From positions 1-24,802 of the IMG/VR virus record IMGVR_UViG_3300031884_000133: a stretch of 24,802 nt of DNA. One strand, written 5' to 3'. Below, piece by piece: positions 5,982 through 14,553 of this stretch. The notes under the pieces were generated by a model. It was not told where the DNA came from and did not search any database. It saw only the letters and a program-made list of their open reading frames with translations. How positions within the stretch are numbered: the stretch's first letter is position 1; the number at the start of each line of letters is the position of its first letter. A program made the position numbers and the translations under genes. This stretch comes from a virus.

Positions 5982-7295
5982 TTACACAGAATATGTGCAT
6001 GAACCAATAATTCTTGCGCCGCTATATGTCGCATTTGACAAAGCAGTACCACCAAGCAAATAACCATTAAGAGTTGTGCCGCTAGTGCCAGCATTAAAAG
6101 TAACAGCATTTGTGTTGGTTGTATATCCAATTGCTAAACCGCCGCTTTTCCCAACTGTAAAAGGCAGTCCACCAAAAGAACATTGACTTGTGTTTGCTGT
6201 AACAGGCATAGTTATATCAAGGAACACCGTTACAGATTTGCCAATTCTTACATAAGTTCCCGAAGCGCTTGCAAGAGTGACTCCGTTACCAGTGGGAGTC
6301 CAAGTACCTTCTTCATACCAAGTCAAATTCTGGCTTGTCATCCCCGATGCGGGAGTGTTGGCTGTGAAGTTGATGCCTTTACCTGCTGTTGGCGCTACTA
6401 AATTACCCGTGTTGTCGTAGTAACCACGAACATTACCGCCACCATCAGAAAAAACAATGTAGTTGTTGCCAGTTGAATTTATTGGTGCGCCAGAACCTGA
6501 GTACGTTCCAATGATGGTGTTTTGTGCGCCTGAAGTAACAGAAGTGCCAGAGGTACTACCTATAAAAGTATTTCCATAGCCAGTAGTAGAGAATCCTGCT
6601 TGGTATCCAACTGCAGTATTATCGTTTCCAGTTTGATTAGCACCAATTGCATTATATCCAAATCCAGTATTGTGACTTGCAGTTGTGTTACTTGCAACAG
6701 CAGAACTTCCAAAAGCGCAATTGTAAGAACCAGTAGTATTATTTGTTAATGCTTGCGTTCCAAATCCAGCATTATTTCCACCTGTTGTCGTTTTCAACAA
6801 AGATTGAAAACCAAATGCAGAATTTGAACCGCCAGAAGTATTTGCCTTTAGTGCTTGGTATCCAAAAGCATGAACATAAGTGCCATTAGTATTAACCGTA
6901 TAAGCTGCTTGATAACCAACAGCAGTATTTGCGTCAGCAGATGCATTTGTATAAAGTGCTTGCGACCCAATAGCCGTGTTTGCTTGGCTAGAAGTATTTG
7001 CTGGCAAAGCATTGTATCCAATGGCGGTGTTATTAAAACCAGTTGTGTTTGCAGATAAGGCACTACCACCCAAAGCTGCATTAGTGGACACAGAACCAGC
7101 ACCTAATCCAACCGTAATACCATTGATAGATGCGTCATTTGTAGATGTAAGAGACAAAACACTAACAGCTCGACCAGCAGTCAAGTTGGCGACAGAAACT
7201 TGCTTAGTCGTACCACTTTGATTTACTGGCAAAACTTCAGAACCAGCTAGAGGTGTAGTAGCTGATGTTAAAGCTGATATGGTTGAATTAGACAT
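5982..7295 (-). CDS. tail fibre with trimeric-adhesin-head (YadA-like) repeats
   Basis: The 437-residue protein has three parts. Residues 1-60 are an adapter (TTPLAGSEVLPVNQSGTTKQ, then VSVANLTAG) seen on many phage fibres. Residues about 73-265 hold about eleven 17-residue repeats of the form NTAIGYNAL.ANT.G, the left-handed beta-roll typical of YadA/Hep_Hag trimeric autotransporter heads. Residues 325-437 are a C-terminal beta domain opening with EEGTWTPTGNGV and a GTYVRIGKSV strand, common at the tips of phage fibres. The protein is probably a trimeric adhesin on the virion tail. The start has no clear ribosome binding site, and TAA of the preceding gene is only 5 nt away, so translation is probably coupled. 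Confidence 0.85.
   Translation of the reverse strand: MSNSTISALTSATTPLAGSEVLPVNQSGTTKQVSVANLTAGRAVSVLSLTSTNDASINGITVGLGAGSVSTNAALGGSALSANTTGFNNTAIGYNALPANTSSQANTAIGSQALYTNASADANTAVGYQAAYTVNTNGTYVHAFGYQALKANTSGGSNSAFGFQSLLKTTTGGNNAGFGTQALTNNTTGSYNCAFGSSAVASNTTASHNTGFGYNAIGANQTGNDNTAVGYQAGFSTTGYGNTFIGSTSGTSVTSGAQNTIIGTYSGSGAPINSTGNNYIVFSDGGGNVRGYYDNTGNLVAPTAGKGINFTANTPASGMTSQNLTWYEEGTWTPTGNGVTLASASGTYVRIGKSVTVFLDITMPVTANTSQCSFGGLPFTVGKSGGLAIGYTTNTNAVTFNAGTSGTTLNGYLLGGTALSNATYSGARIIGSCTYSV
6500..7080 (-). repeat. tandem 51-bp coding repeats (17-residue NTAIGYNAL units)
   Basis: About eleven units spaced mostly 17 codons apart are visible in the fibre: NTAIGYNAL, NTAIGSQAL, NTAVGYQAA, HAFGYQAL, SAFGFQSL, AGFGTQAL, CAFGSSAV, TGFGYNAI, NTAVGYQAG, NTFIGSTSG and NTIIGTYSG. 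The protein pattern is well kept while the DNA units differ. The repeat is therefore old or has diverged under protein-level selection rather than being a fresh expansion. Confidence 0.8.
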
Positions 7296-7300
7296 TGTAT

Positions 7301-9448
7301 TTAAGCAATGTTTGCAGCTTTAAGTCTTGCCCGTAAAGATTGCATTTCAGCAACCAAATAAGCAATCATTTCTGGCTGAGAAGCATCTAACATTTGATAA
7401 ACAGGTTTAGTCCCAGTAGCAACCCATGCTTCACCATTGGACAAATTGGAGGGTTGCGTGATTCCTGTTTTTAAGATTTTACCAGTTGAATCAACAACAT
7501 TTCCAATTTGAATAGTTGCATTAGGCTCACCTGTTACCGATTTAGGAATAACTTTTTGTATTTCATCAGCAATGAAACCAACATCAGAAGAACCATCAGC
7601 GTTCCAAGTAAATGCTCTTGGTTGCAACGCATCAATGATTGGCCCACTTTGTTCAGACGTAATTGTTGAAATGTTTGACTTCAATCTGCGATCAGAAGAA
7701 GTGTTGTAAGAAACATTTGCACTATTTGTGCTTATAGAACCAACTTGATTCCCAGAATAATTTTGGAAATAAACATATGGATTTGTTGTTGATGAATTTG
7801 TCTGAACATACAAAACGCCTGGGCCTTGACTCAGATCAGAATTTACATAAATTCCCCAAGGAAATTGATGATATGGAACACTATTGCTTCCAATAATAAA
7901 ATTAGTGGCATTACTATTTTTATAATTAACCGCACCTTGATTGTTTACGCAATAAATTCCGTTAGAGCCATTCAAATCTACCGATGCAAATCTATTTCCA
8001 GATATAACAGAATCGCTACCGCCAAGAAAAGAAACATCAGTTGTCAAACTAGAGTAATTGCCAATGATATTAACGCAAGCTGGATGATAATTACTTCCAG
8101 ATGATGTAAACAAATAAATTACTGGTTGTGTCGCAGATGGAGCATCATCAAAATAGTTGCCAACAATGTTTGCTACATAAGGAGAGCCAATTTTAATGGC
8201 TCCACCATTTGCAGTTTCAAATACATTATTTAATATGCTTATGCCTTGCGTTAAAGCAGTAGATGAACCACTTGTGCAATTTATTAACAATCCGTAAGCA
8301 CCAGAACCGCAATTAAAAACAGAATTTGTTACTGTGAAATCGTTGTAAGTATTATTTCCTGTCAAACTTATGCAACTAGCCGATGCGCTAAGAGATTGAA
8401 AATTGCATCTATCAAAATTCATTACTGGGTTAGTGCCTGACCCTGTTCCAACAACACAAGGGCTACCAGCTAAAGATACATTCTGACAAATACCGACAAG
8501 TCCAGTTGTAGCATCAGTTACGTTTATGCAAGCAGTTCCAGCATTATTTATCAAAGATAAATCTTTAATAATTACTCCAACAACAGGGTCGGGGTTGTTT
8601 GCGGAAGTAATCATTGCAGGGCTAACTGCTGTGTTTGTTACGATATAACTGTTATTTTTATTTCCACCAGTTTGGGGGCCAACACCATAAATTACTTGGT
8701 TTGAATGTAAACCTAATGCGGAAGAAATAAGGTATTTGCCAGCAGGGAAAAATACGGAAGTGCTTGCGTTTAAAGCTGCTTGAATAGCAGCCGTGTCATC
8801 GGTTGTGCCATTACCAACAGCGCCAAAATCTTTAACGCTAACCGATTCTTGCAACTTGGCTTGAACCGTAGTGTTTACTGCGCCTGTGCCGCCTTCGTTG
8901 TAGGTCACATCAGTTGCTGGAACGATGTTGGCATTGGTTTGCAAAACAGCAGTCGTAAAGTCCACCACAGCGCCCACATGGAGGCCAGTAGTAAAGGTGA
9001 CGACAGTAGCTGAGGTCTCGGTGTAATTAACGCCTACGATCTGCTTTAAACCGTCTACAAACACGACCAAGTTATTAGTCCCTGGCACATACGACATTGT
9101 AGTCAGCGTAAAGACCGTTTGACCCGATGTAGCCGTGAAGGTTTGTTCTTCAATGTCGTAGGTTTGATTGCCCGAGGTCAGGGGAGAATCAACTTGAACG
9201 TCCCAAACCAAGTTACCGTAAACATCATAAACTTGCTGACGATACGAGCCAGTACCATAAGCGATACATTGACCGTTGGCATCTAAGACAACAGGATTGG
9301 TATTTAAAACAGTACCAGCAGAGTTTTGATAAGTGTTTTTAAAGGTAGTGGTTGAAGGAATGTAGTAATAGACCTGGCCACTAGCCAAAGGCTTGCCATT
9401 GGAATCAATGAACTGCTGTTTACCGTTTGGGAGGATACCGTATGTCAT
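7301..9448 (-). CDS. tailspike: P22-like anchor, pectate-lyase-like beta-helix, S74 self-cleaving chaperone
   Basis: The protein has 715 residues in four parts. Residues about 8-85 (FIDSNGKPLASGQVYYYIP to YDVYGNLVWDV) follow the layout of the P22 tailspike head-binding domain. Residues 102-165 are a small beta-barrel linker (VFTLTTMSYVPGTNNLVVF). A beta-helix cap at 203-227 (VSVKDFGAVGNGTTDDTAA) opens a helix running to about 560. The C-terminus holds a peptidase-S74 chaperone: SDRRLK with Ser585 and Lys590, the Ser-Lys pair at the spacing known from K1F endosialidase. WNADGSSDVGFIADEIQKVIP follows it. Self-cleavage before Ser585 would release about 131 residues after trimer folding. It is probably the main receptor-binding or depolymerising spike attached to the gp4-like collar. 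Confidence 0.9.
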   Translation of the reverse strand: MTYGILPNGKQQFIDSNGKPLASGQVYYYIPSTTTFKNTYQNSAGTVLNTNPVVLDANGQCIAYGTGSYRQQVYDVYGNLVWDVQVDSPLTSGNQTYDIEEQTFTATSGQTVFTLTTMSYVPGTNNLVVFVDGLKQIVGVNYTETSATVVTFTTGLHVGAVVDFTTAVLQTNANIVPATDVTYNEGGTGAVNTTVQAKLQESVSVKDFGAVGNGTTDDTAAIQAALNASTSVFFPAGKYLISSALGLHSNQVIYGVGPQTGGNKNNSYIVTNTAVSPAMITSANNPDPVVGVIIKDLSLINNAGTACINVTDATTGLVGICQNVSLAGSPCVVGTGSGTNPVMNFDRCNFQSLSASASCISLTGNNTYNDFTVTNSVFNCGSGAYGLLINCTSGSSTALTQGISILNNVFETANGGAIKIGSPYVANIVGNYFDDAPSATQPVIYLFTSSGSNYHPACVNIIGNYSSLTTDVSFLGGSDSVISGNRFASVDLNGSNGIYCVNNQGAVNYKNSNATNFIIGSNSVPYHQFPWGIYVNSDLSQGPGVLYVQTNSSTTNPYVYFQNYSGNQVGSISTNSANVSYNTSSDRRLKSNISTITSEQSGPIIDALQPRAFTWNADGSSDVGFIADEIQKVIPKSVTGEPNATIQIGNVVDSTGKILKTGITQPSNLSNGEAWVATGTKPVYQMLDASQPEMIAYLVAEMQSLRARLKAANIA

Positions 9449-9466
9449 GTTAGATGCTTTCTAAAT

Positions 9467-11980
9467 TTATTCACCTAAGTCCATCAATTTCGGCTTATTA
9501 GCATTTTGCCGCATTTCTTGACGAGCTTTCTCAGCTTGTTTCAACAAACTTTTCTCTGTTGCTGCGTTCAACATTTTCTCACCAGTTTTGCGACCCAATG
9601 CAGCCGTTACAGGAGCAACAAAAGGACTAACAACAGCGCCAGCAGCCGCACCAATTGCTTCACCAGCAGCAGGCAATTTAGAAGTCAAACCTTGCACCCG
9701 AGCAGATTGCAAACCAGCACCTTCGTAACCATGAATTCCAGGCATCAAATGCCCGCCTCGATTCAATGTGTAAAAGGCTTGCTGTTCTTCCAATGGGAAA
9801 GCGTATTTGATTTTATCTGCTCTAGCGTTCAAAACCTTATTAACTGAGTTTTGATTCCACACGCCTGCTTTATCAGCACCAGCTTGATAGACTTCACGAG
9901 CCAAGCCACCGCTTATTTCGTTTTTAGCTTGTTGAGCTGCTGCTTGCAGTTCTTCAGGAACATCCAAAACCCATTTAGGCGCACCAGTAGCTGCGTCCAC
10001 AGGGCCAAACAATTTTCCAGAAGCGACTTTGTCGGCTGTGTCATAGATGTGTCTCCATTGGTCAAAAGGCAGAGAATTGAGCTTACCCATGATCTTGTCA
10101 GGGGAAGTTGCCACAGCAACCCCATTGGGGTCAATGTCGCCAAACATTGTTTTGATGCCTTTAGAACCAAACAATGTTTTTTCAGCTTGGTGCAAAGCAT
10201 CAGCCTTTTTAAACAACTCTTGACCGCCAGCAGAAGAAATGTCTTTGTCAATCGCTTGATTGATCTTGCGAATCATAGAAGCGTTATCTGGCGTCCAATC
10301 AGCGTTTAAAGCCTTTCTAACAGCGTCCCAAGCGTTGATGGTATTGGCTGCATGGACATTGCCAAACTCGTCTTTAAAGCCTGTTTCCTTGGCTAATTTG
10401 ATAAGTTGTTGTGCGCTATTCAAAACGCCTTCGTTACCTTTTAGGCCAGCGCCAGCTTTAAATTGAGGGTCGCTAAACAGGTCATCAACGTGCGTTGATT
10501 GAATAGGGTTATCCCCAACCTTCTGACGAGCCTCGTCATAAAGTTTTTGTTTTTCAGATTTAAGGAAACCAGTTAAGCCTTCATCTCCAGCAAAGGCGGC
10601 ATTAACGCTCTCACCACGTTCCAGATCAGACAGCAAACGAGGGTTAGCGCCTGTGTTTTCAATGCGCTTCTGAGCGTAGTTAGACAAAGCATTTTGCTCA
10701 TTGGCAATCTGCTGCTTCATCAATTCGCCTTCAGGGGTTTGCAGTTTTGAAGTCGTATGCTCGTTTCTCAAAGCATTTTCGTTTTGAGTAATCACACCAG
10801 TGCGAACTTGGCCCGAATTACCCAAAATTTCATTAGCAATTTCAGCATTTTGCAATTGCTCTGCTTGGGGTACATCCTTGGTAATCTTTGACAGTTTGTA
10901 GCTTGGGTAAGCCCCCCGAGACATTTCTTCACCAGTAGCGCCTTTGTAGGGATTGGCTTCAACAGCCGCAGCGCCAACACCGACCAAACCATCTTTAGCC
11001 GCTTGAGGCTTCAGCAAGCTAGGATTAGGCCCATAGTCCTCAATCTTAGGCAAACGCTCTGCAATCGCTTTGCTAACAGCACTTGTACGAGTTCTAGCAG
11101 CGACAGCCAATTCAGGAGTTAAGAAAGGCAATAATTGACCAAGATTACGAATATCCTCAACAGGTTGACCAGTTTTTTCGGCAAGCTGCTCAGGCGTAAC
11201 GCCCAACAAATTAAACAACTTGTTAGCGCCTTGCATAGCTGTTTGAACGTAAGGCTCAGTAACACCGCCAAGAGGCTTCTGATAGGCAAACTGATTAGTA
11301 ATTCCAGCCAAGCGACCCAAAGGATTAGACAAAGCCTGAGTAATTTTCAAACCAGTTTGCTCGGCTTCCTTTGGCTCTTCAATGCCAAAAGCACGTTCTA
11401 ACAATTGAATTCCAGTGCCAACAGCAGGAGTCAATCCGTTAAGCAATGTATCAGCAGCGCCAACAATTCGTTGAGGAATCTCTTGACGCTGTTGCATAAC
11501 CTGATGACCAACAGAAGGAGCAGGGTTAGCCATACCGCTGAGTTCAATACGAACTGGTGCGGGCTCTTCTTCACCAGCCAAGAATTTAGAGAAATCACTG
11601 CCAACTGGAGCCGCTGGCGCTGTTTCTACATTCTTCAAAACCTTTTCGGTGTAGTTTTTAGGGTCAGCTTTGACAAAGCCGCCATATTGAGCCACAGCCT
11701 TTTGAAGGTCGCCGCCATTTTTGCTGTAAAGCTGTTCAAGATAGGTGCGGGCGGCATTACGAGCTTCTTTTTCATCAAAAGGATTAAATTTAATCCCTTG
11801 TTTGTGAAGCATTTGCACTGTTTCAGGCAAGAACTGATAAGCGCCCATTGCCTTGGTTTGCTTATTAACTGCCAGATTGTCCTTGCCGCTCTCAGTCTTA
11901 CGCAAATTATCTAGCAGTTGGTCAGGAATAGGCGAGCTACTAGCTGGCGTATCTTGCAAGAAATCGGCAAATTCGCTCAT
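9467..11980 (-). CDS. ejection protein, gp16 position, with lytic transglycosylase-like N-terminus
   Basis: The protein has 837 residues. Residues about 20-115 look like an SLT lytic transglycosylase: LLDNLRKTESGKDN (catalytic Glu30 candidate), AMGAYQFLPETV, and YLEQLYSKNGGDLQKAVAQY. The rest is long and helical, with a Gly/Ala-rich amphipathic stretch near the end (AAGEAIGAAAGAVVSPFV) that could insert in a membrane. P22 gp16 in the same gene position is an ejected protein that helps DNA cross the cytoplasmic membrane. Here the transglycosylase part would locally open peptidoglycan during infection. The start ATG overlaps the upstream stop by one base (TAATG), with AGGTGG 6 nt before it. Confidence 0.88.
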   Translation of the reverse strand: MSEFADFLQDTPASSSPIPDQLLDNLRKTESGKDNLAVNKQTKAMGAYQFLPETVQMLHKQGIKFNPFDEKEARNAARTYLEQLYSKNGGDLQKAVAQYGGFVKADPKNYTEKVLKNVETAPAAPVGSDFSKFLAGEEEPAPVRIELSGMANPAPSVGHQVMQQRQEIPQRIVGAADTLLNGLTPAVGTGIQLLERAFGIEEPKEAEQTGLKITQALSNPLGRLAGITNQFAYQKPLGGVTEPYVQTAMQGANKLFNLLGVTPEQLAEKTGQPVEDIRNLGQLLPFLTPELAVAARTRTSAVSKAIAERLPKIEDYGPNPSLLKPQAAKDGLVGVGAAAVEANPYKGATGEEMSRGAYPSYKLSKITKDVPQAEQLQNAEIANEILGNSGQVRTGVITQNENALRNEHTTSKLQTPEGELMKQQIANEQNALSNYAQKRIENTGANPRLLSDLERGESVNAAFAGDEGLTGFLKSEKQKLYDEARQKVGDNPIQSTHVDDLFSDPQFKAGAGLKGNEGVLNSAQQLIKLAKETGFKDEFGNVHAANTINAWDAVRKALNADWTPDNASMIRKINQAIDKDISSAGGQELFKKADALHQAEKTLFGSKGIKTMFGDIDPNGVAVATSPDKIMGKLNSLPFDQWRHIYDTADKVASGKLFGPVDAATGAPKWVLDVPEELQAAAQQAKNEISGGLAREVYQAGADKAGVWNQNSVNKVLNARADKIKYAFPLEEQQAFYTLNRGGHLMPGIHGYEGAGLQSARVQGLTSKLPAAGEAIGAAAGAVVSPFVAPVTAALGRKTGEKMLNAATEKSLLKQAEKARQEMRQNANKPKLMDLGE

Positions 11981-13455
11981 TACAAACCACCTGTTTCAAC
12001 CAGTTTCTCAATAACAGAGTTCTTTTTAACGTAAGGAGCAAGAATTTTCTTCTTATCCTCTGCGCTCATGTTAGGGGTAATCCCTAATAGCTTGTCACGA
12101 GCCGCCTTCTTCTCAGCTTCGCTCATGTTGGCATCACCATGAATAGCTCGCATTTCAAACAACTTGCTGTCAGCGTTGTCGCCCCACATTTGTTTAAAAG
12201 TATTGATATTGTTGTAACCATACTTTTGAGCAAACTTCTGAGCAGCTTGACCTTGCAAGTCAATGTTAGTCAAATCAGCCTTGGCACGTTTGGCAATGTC
12301 AGCCAGCACTTCAGGAGGATAAACCGCAGTGCCATTAGCGTGAGCAAGTAAGTTTTGGCCTGCAACAGTATCCAATGAGCCACCTTGAGCAGCCATGTTA
12401 GACATTTGGACGTTAGCCAAGTTTTTGGACATTTCCAAATAATCAGGGTCATTTGCCCAATTGTGAACGGCTCGGATGCCTTTGTTAAGCACATCGCTAA
12501 CAGGATTCTTGCCAGGAACTTGCATAGTGTTGGCTTGCAAAGTTTTGGCTTTGGACAGCACTTCATCCAAATTACGGTTAGCCGTAGCCAAATCAGCCCT
12601 ACGAGATGCCAAAGCATTGACGTATTTTTGACCTGTTTCACGATCTGCTGCTTCTTCAGGCAATTGAGGAGCAATGTCACCAGCCTTGCGAACTGGATAT
12701 TTAAGAGGCATTGCAGGAGCAGCTTCAGCCGCAGGCATACCAGCACCAGCAGCCGCAGCAGGAGCAGGCGCTTCATTAGCGTTAGCAAACTTAGCAGGTG
12801 TAATTGTCTGCGTATAAGGATTAACAAACCCTGGTTGATTGCCGCCAACATTGGATTGATAAGAAGGCGTAATCATTGACAATGCCGTTTGAGCATTTGC
12901 CAAGTGAGTAACTTCTTGTTGAACCCATGCAGGCAAATCTTTTTCATCTTTGGGCAATGTGCCAAAGTGAGTCAAAGCTAAATTAGGGTCTATGACACCA
13001 GTAGCGATAGCTTTTGTAAAGCCATTTTGAATGTCTTGCTTGCTTACTTTGTCGCCTTTTTTGGCCCAATCAGCAACAAAAGGCATCAAGTTATCAGTCA
13101 TCTTGCGAATTTGATCTAACTTGGCGTTTTGAGTGGTTAATTGACTGCCTTGCGTTTTGTAAAGCTGTTCAGCCATTTGCGGCAAGTTGATAGCTGCATT
13201 TGGGTCTTGGCTCAAAGCACGAATGATTGCAGGAATGTTAATGTTTCCTGTTTCATCTGTGTTTGTTTTGAAAGCATTAGAAACAGCTTGATTGGCTGCT
13301 AAACCTTGCTGGCCTTGTTGCAAAGCCAATTTAGCCTGCTCAATAGCAAGTTTATTTTTTTGGATGCCAAACATCTGGTCAATGTCCGAGGACAGACCAG
13401 CAAAGTTAGGAAGCGTTTGCTTCGTAGGAATGATTGATGCGTCAATAGTCGCCAT
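11980..13455 (-). CDS. ejection protein, gp20 position
   Basis: The 491-residue protein is rich in Ala, Gln, Asn and Lys and is mostly helical. Its N-terminal coil contains FGIQKNKLAIEQAKLALQ, a Pro/Ala-rich linker at about 228-255 (APAPAAAAGAGMPAAEAAP) breaks it, and more helices follow. The sequence shows no catalytic motif. The assignment rests on order: it lies between the gp7-like and gp16-like genes exactly as P22 gene 20 (471 residues) does, and its length is close. It is expected to be carried in the capsid and ejected to help form the DNA channel across the envelope. AAGGA precedes the ATG by 6 nt. Confidence 0.8.
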   Translation of the reverse strand: MATIDASIIPTKQTLPNFAGLSSDIDQMFGIQKNKLAIEQAKLALQQGQQGLAANQAVSNAFKTNTDETGNINIPAIIRALSQDPNAAINLPQMAEQLYKTQGSQLTTQNAKLDQIRKMTDNLMPFVADWAKKGDKVSKQDIQNGFTKAIATGVIDPNLALTHFGTLPKDEKDLPAWVQQEVTHLANAQTALSMITPSYQSNVGGNQPGFVNPYTQTITPAKFANANEAPAPAAAAGAGMPAAEAAPAMPLKYPVRKAGDIAPQLPEEAADRETGQKYVNALASRRADLATANRNLDEVLSKAKTLQANTMQVPGKNPVSDVLNKGIRAVHNWANDPDYLEMSKNLANVQMSNMAAQGGSLDTVAGQNLLAHANGTAVYPPEVLADIAKRAKADLTNIDLQGQAAQKFAQKYGYNNINTFKQMWGDNADSKLFEMRAIHGDANMSEAEKKAARDKLLGITPNMSAEDKKKILAPYVKKNSVIEKLVETGGL

Positions 13456-13464
13456 GTTGATTCC

Positions 13465-14157
13465 TTACCCGAACAAAGAAGCCAAGCTAGCAATGCCAGG
13501 GGCAGTAGAGTTGACCGCAGAATAAATTTTTGCGCCAGTTCCAGCAGCGCCAAGCAATGAATTGAAAGTGTTAGATGCTTGATTGCCAGCCGCCACAGTG
13601 CCAGCAGAAGCAGCGTTACCCATAGCGCCATAAGCGTTGTAAGCAGCGTTACCAACACCAGCAGCAGCGTTTTGACCCAAGTTCAACAATCCACCAAGCT
13701 GGCTAGCGTTGGTTTGATAGGTGTTCAAAGCGTTTTGATATTGCTGGTTGTAAGTATTTTGTGCCAAGCCAGTAGCGTAGTTAGCCAAAGCCTTGCCTTG
13801 AGCGCCTGAGTTATTCAAACCCATAGCTGACTGCTGGTTGTTAACAGTGTTCAAGCCTTGACCTAATGTGAACTGGTATCCAGGCGTGTTTTCCAAATTA
13901 GAAGGGTTAAATTGGAAGCCTTGACCAGATACGCCTGTCAATTGACCATTAGAGCCAAATTGACCCTGATAGCCTAAAGAGGTCAGCAATTGAGGCAAAA
14001 CAGAAGTACCAATAGCCTGATAAGGGGCTAGGTTTTGCTGCATTTGTTGCAACGCTTGCTGTTGATAAGCAATTTGCTGCTGAGACGCTTGCTGTGCGGC
14101 TTTGGCTTGCTGATTCGTGCCAGTTATATCGCCAAGTAAATTACCAATGAAGCTCAT
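13465..14157 (-). CDS. ejection protein, gp7 position
   Basis: At 230 residues it matches the length of P22 gp7 (229). The N-terminal Gln/Ala coil is followed by LAPYQAIGTSVLPQLLTSL. The signature ENTPGYQFTLGQGLNTVNN then leads into GLNNSGAQGKALANYATGL and YNQQYQNALNTYQTN. This order (APY..G, TPGY.F...QG, SG..K.L..Y) is the hallmark of a widespread family of small DNA-ejection proteins in podoviruses. The C-terminus is Gly/Ala-rich and hydrophobic. It overlaps the upstream gene by ATGA and has GGGGGG 3 nt from its start. It should be packaged with the genome and ejected first. Confidence 0.85.
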   Translation of the reverse strand: MSFIGNLLGDITGTNQQAKAAQQASQQQIAYQQQALQQMQQNLAPYQAIGTSVLPQLLTSLGYQGQFGSNGQLTGVSGQGFQFNPSNLENTPGYQFTLGQGLNTVNNQQSAMGLNNSGAQGKALANYATGLAQNTYNQQYQNALNTYQTNASQLGGLLNLGQNAAAGVGNAAYNAYGAMGNAASAGTVAAGNQASNTFNSLLGAAGTGAKIYSAVNSTAPGIASLASLFG

Positions 14158-14552
14158 AAGCCCCCCATGATTATCATAGATTGCGGCTTACCGTCCCTGA
14201 ACCATACGTTCGAGAGTTCGCCTTCTTTCACAAAACCACACCGACTAGCCAATTTTAAAGCAGGACGGTTCCATTGTCCAATGGGCGCAATAAATTTCTT
14301 GCATCCATTTTGACGCATTTTCTCTAAGCAATTCATCACAAAATCATCCACATCTTTTGCCCCTTTGAGCATACAAACATGAACTTCCCATGTTGTCGGG
14401 TATGCCTGCCTAAACATAACAAACCCATAATTATTCACAAAGTAAGTGGCTTGCTCTTGATATTGAAAATCTACTTTGTTGATACCGTCAACGCAAACCC
14501 ACTTCCAAACCCGATCATCACGCATTACTTTCGTAATGAAATCTCTATCCAT
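14154..14552 (-). CDS. gp14-like small protein, GNAT-fold-like
   Basis: The 132-residue protein has an acetyltransferase-like pattern near its end: GQWNRPALKLASRCGFVKEG resembles the N..A..L....GF...G signature of GNAT enzymes, preceded by a helix DDFVMNCLEKMRQNGC. A start with an FITKVMRDDRVWKWV segment and position between the needle/fibre gene and the gp7-like gene fit P22 gp14 (DUF2824, from memory). The role of gp14 is not established. It may be a small assembly factor, or an acetyltransferase acting on a virion or cell-surface component. It starts one base after the fibre gene and has no ribosome binding site of its own, so it is translated by coupling. Confidence 0.7.
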   Translation of the reverse strand: MDRDFITKVMRDDRVWKWVCVDGINKVDFQYQEQATYFVNNYGFVMFRQAYPTTWEVHVCMLKGAKDVDDFVMNCLEKMRQNGCKKFIAPIGQWNRPALKLASRCGFVKEGELSNVWFRDGKPQSMIIMGGL

Positions 14553-14553
14553 T

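Noticed and set aside
4272-9448. Diversity-generating retroelement acting on the adhesins
   Set aside because: No reverse transcriptase gene, template repeat or adenine-biased variable repeat is visible in the window, and the tips are not C-type-lectin-like by eye.
9851-10309. Long plus-strand frame (152 aa) antisense to the gp16-position gene
   Set aside because: It lies inside a well-supported ejection-protein gene, has no clear ribosome binding site or domain, and its Ser/Phe-rich composition is that of a reversed Ala/Lys-rich gene.
11405-11914. Plus-strand frame of 169 aa antisense to the lytic transglycosylase region
   Set aside because: It overlaps the conserved SLT-like coding part, and no family features are visible. 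Treated as a shadow.
12270-12851. Minus-strand frame of 193 aa, Leu-rich, inside the gp20-position gene
   Set aside because: It is an alternative frame of an Ala/Gln-rich gene giving artificial Leu/Cys runs, and no start signal supports it.
12385-12879. Plus-strand frame of 164 aa, Ser/Arg-rich
   Set aside because: Antisense shadow of the gp20-position gene, with no motif and no promoter.
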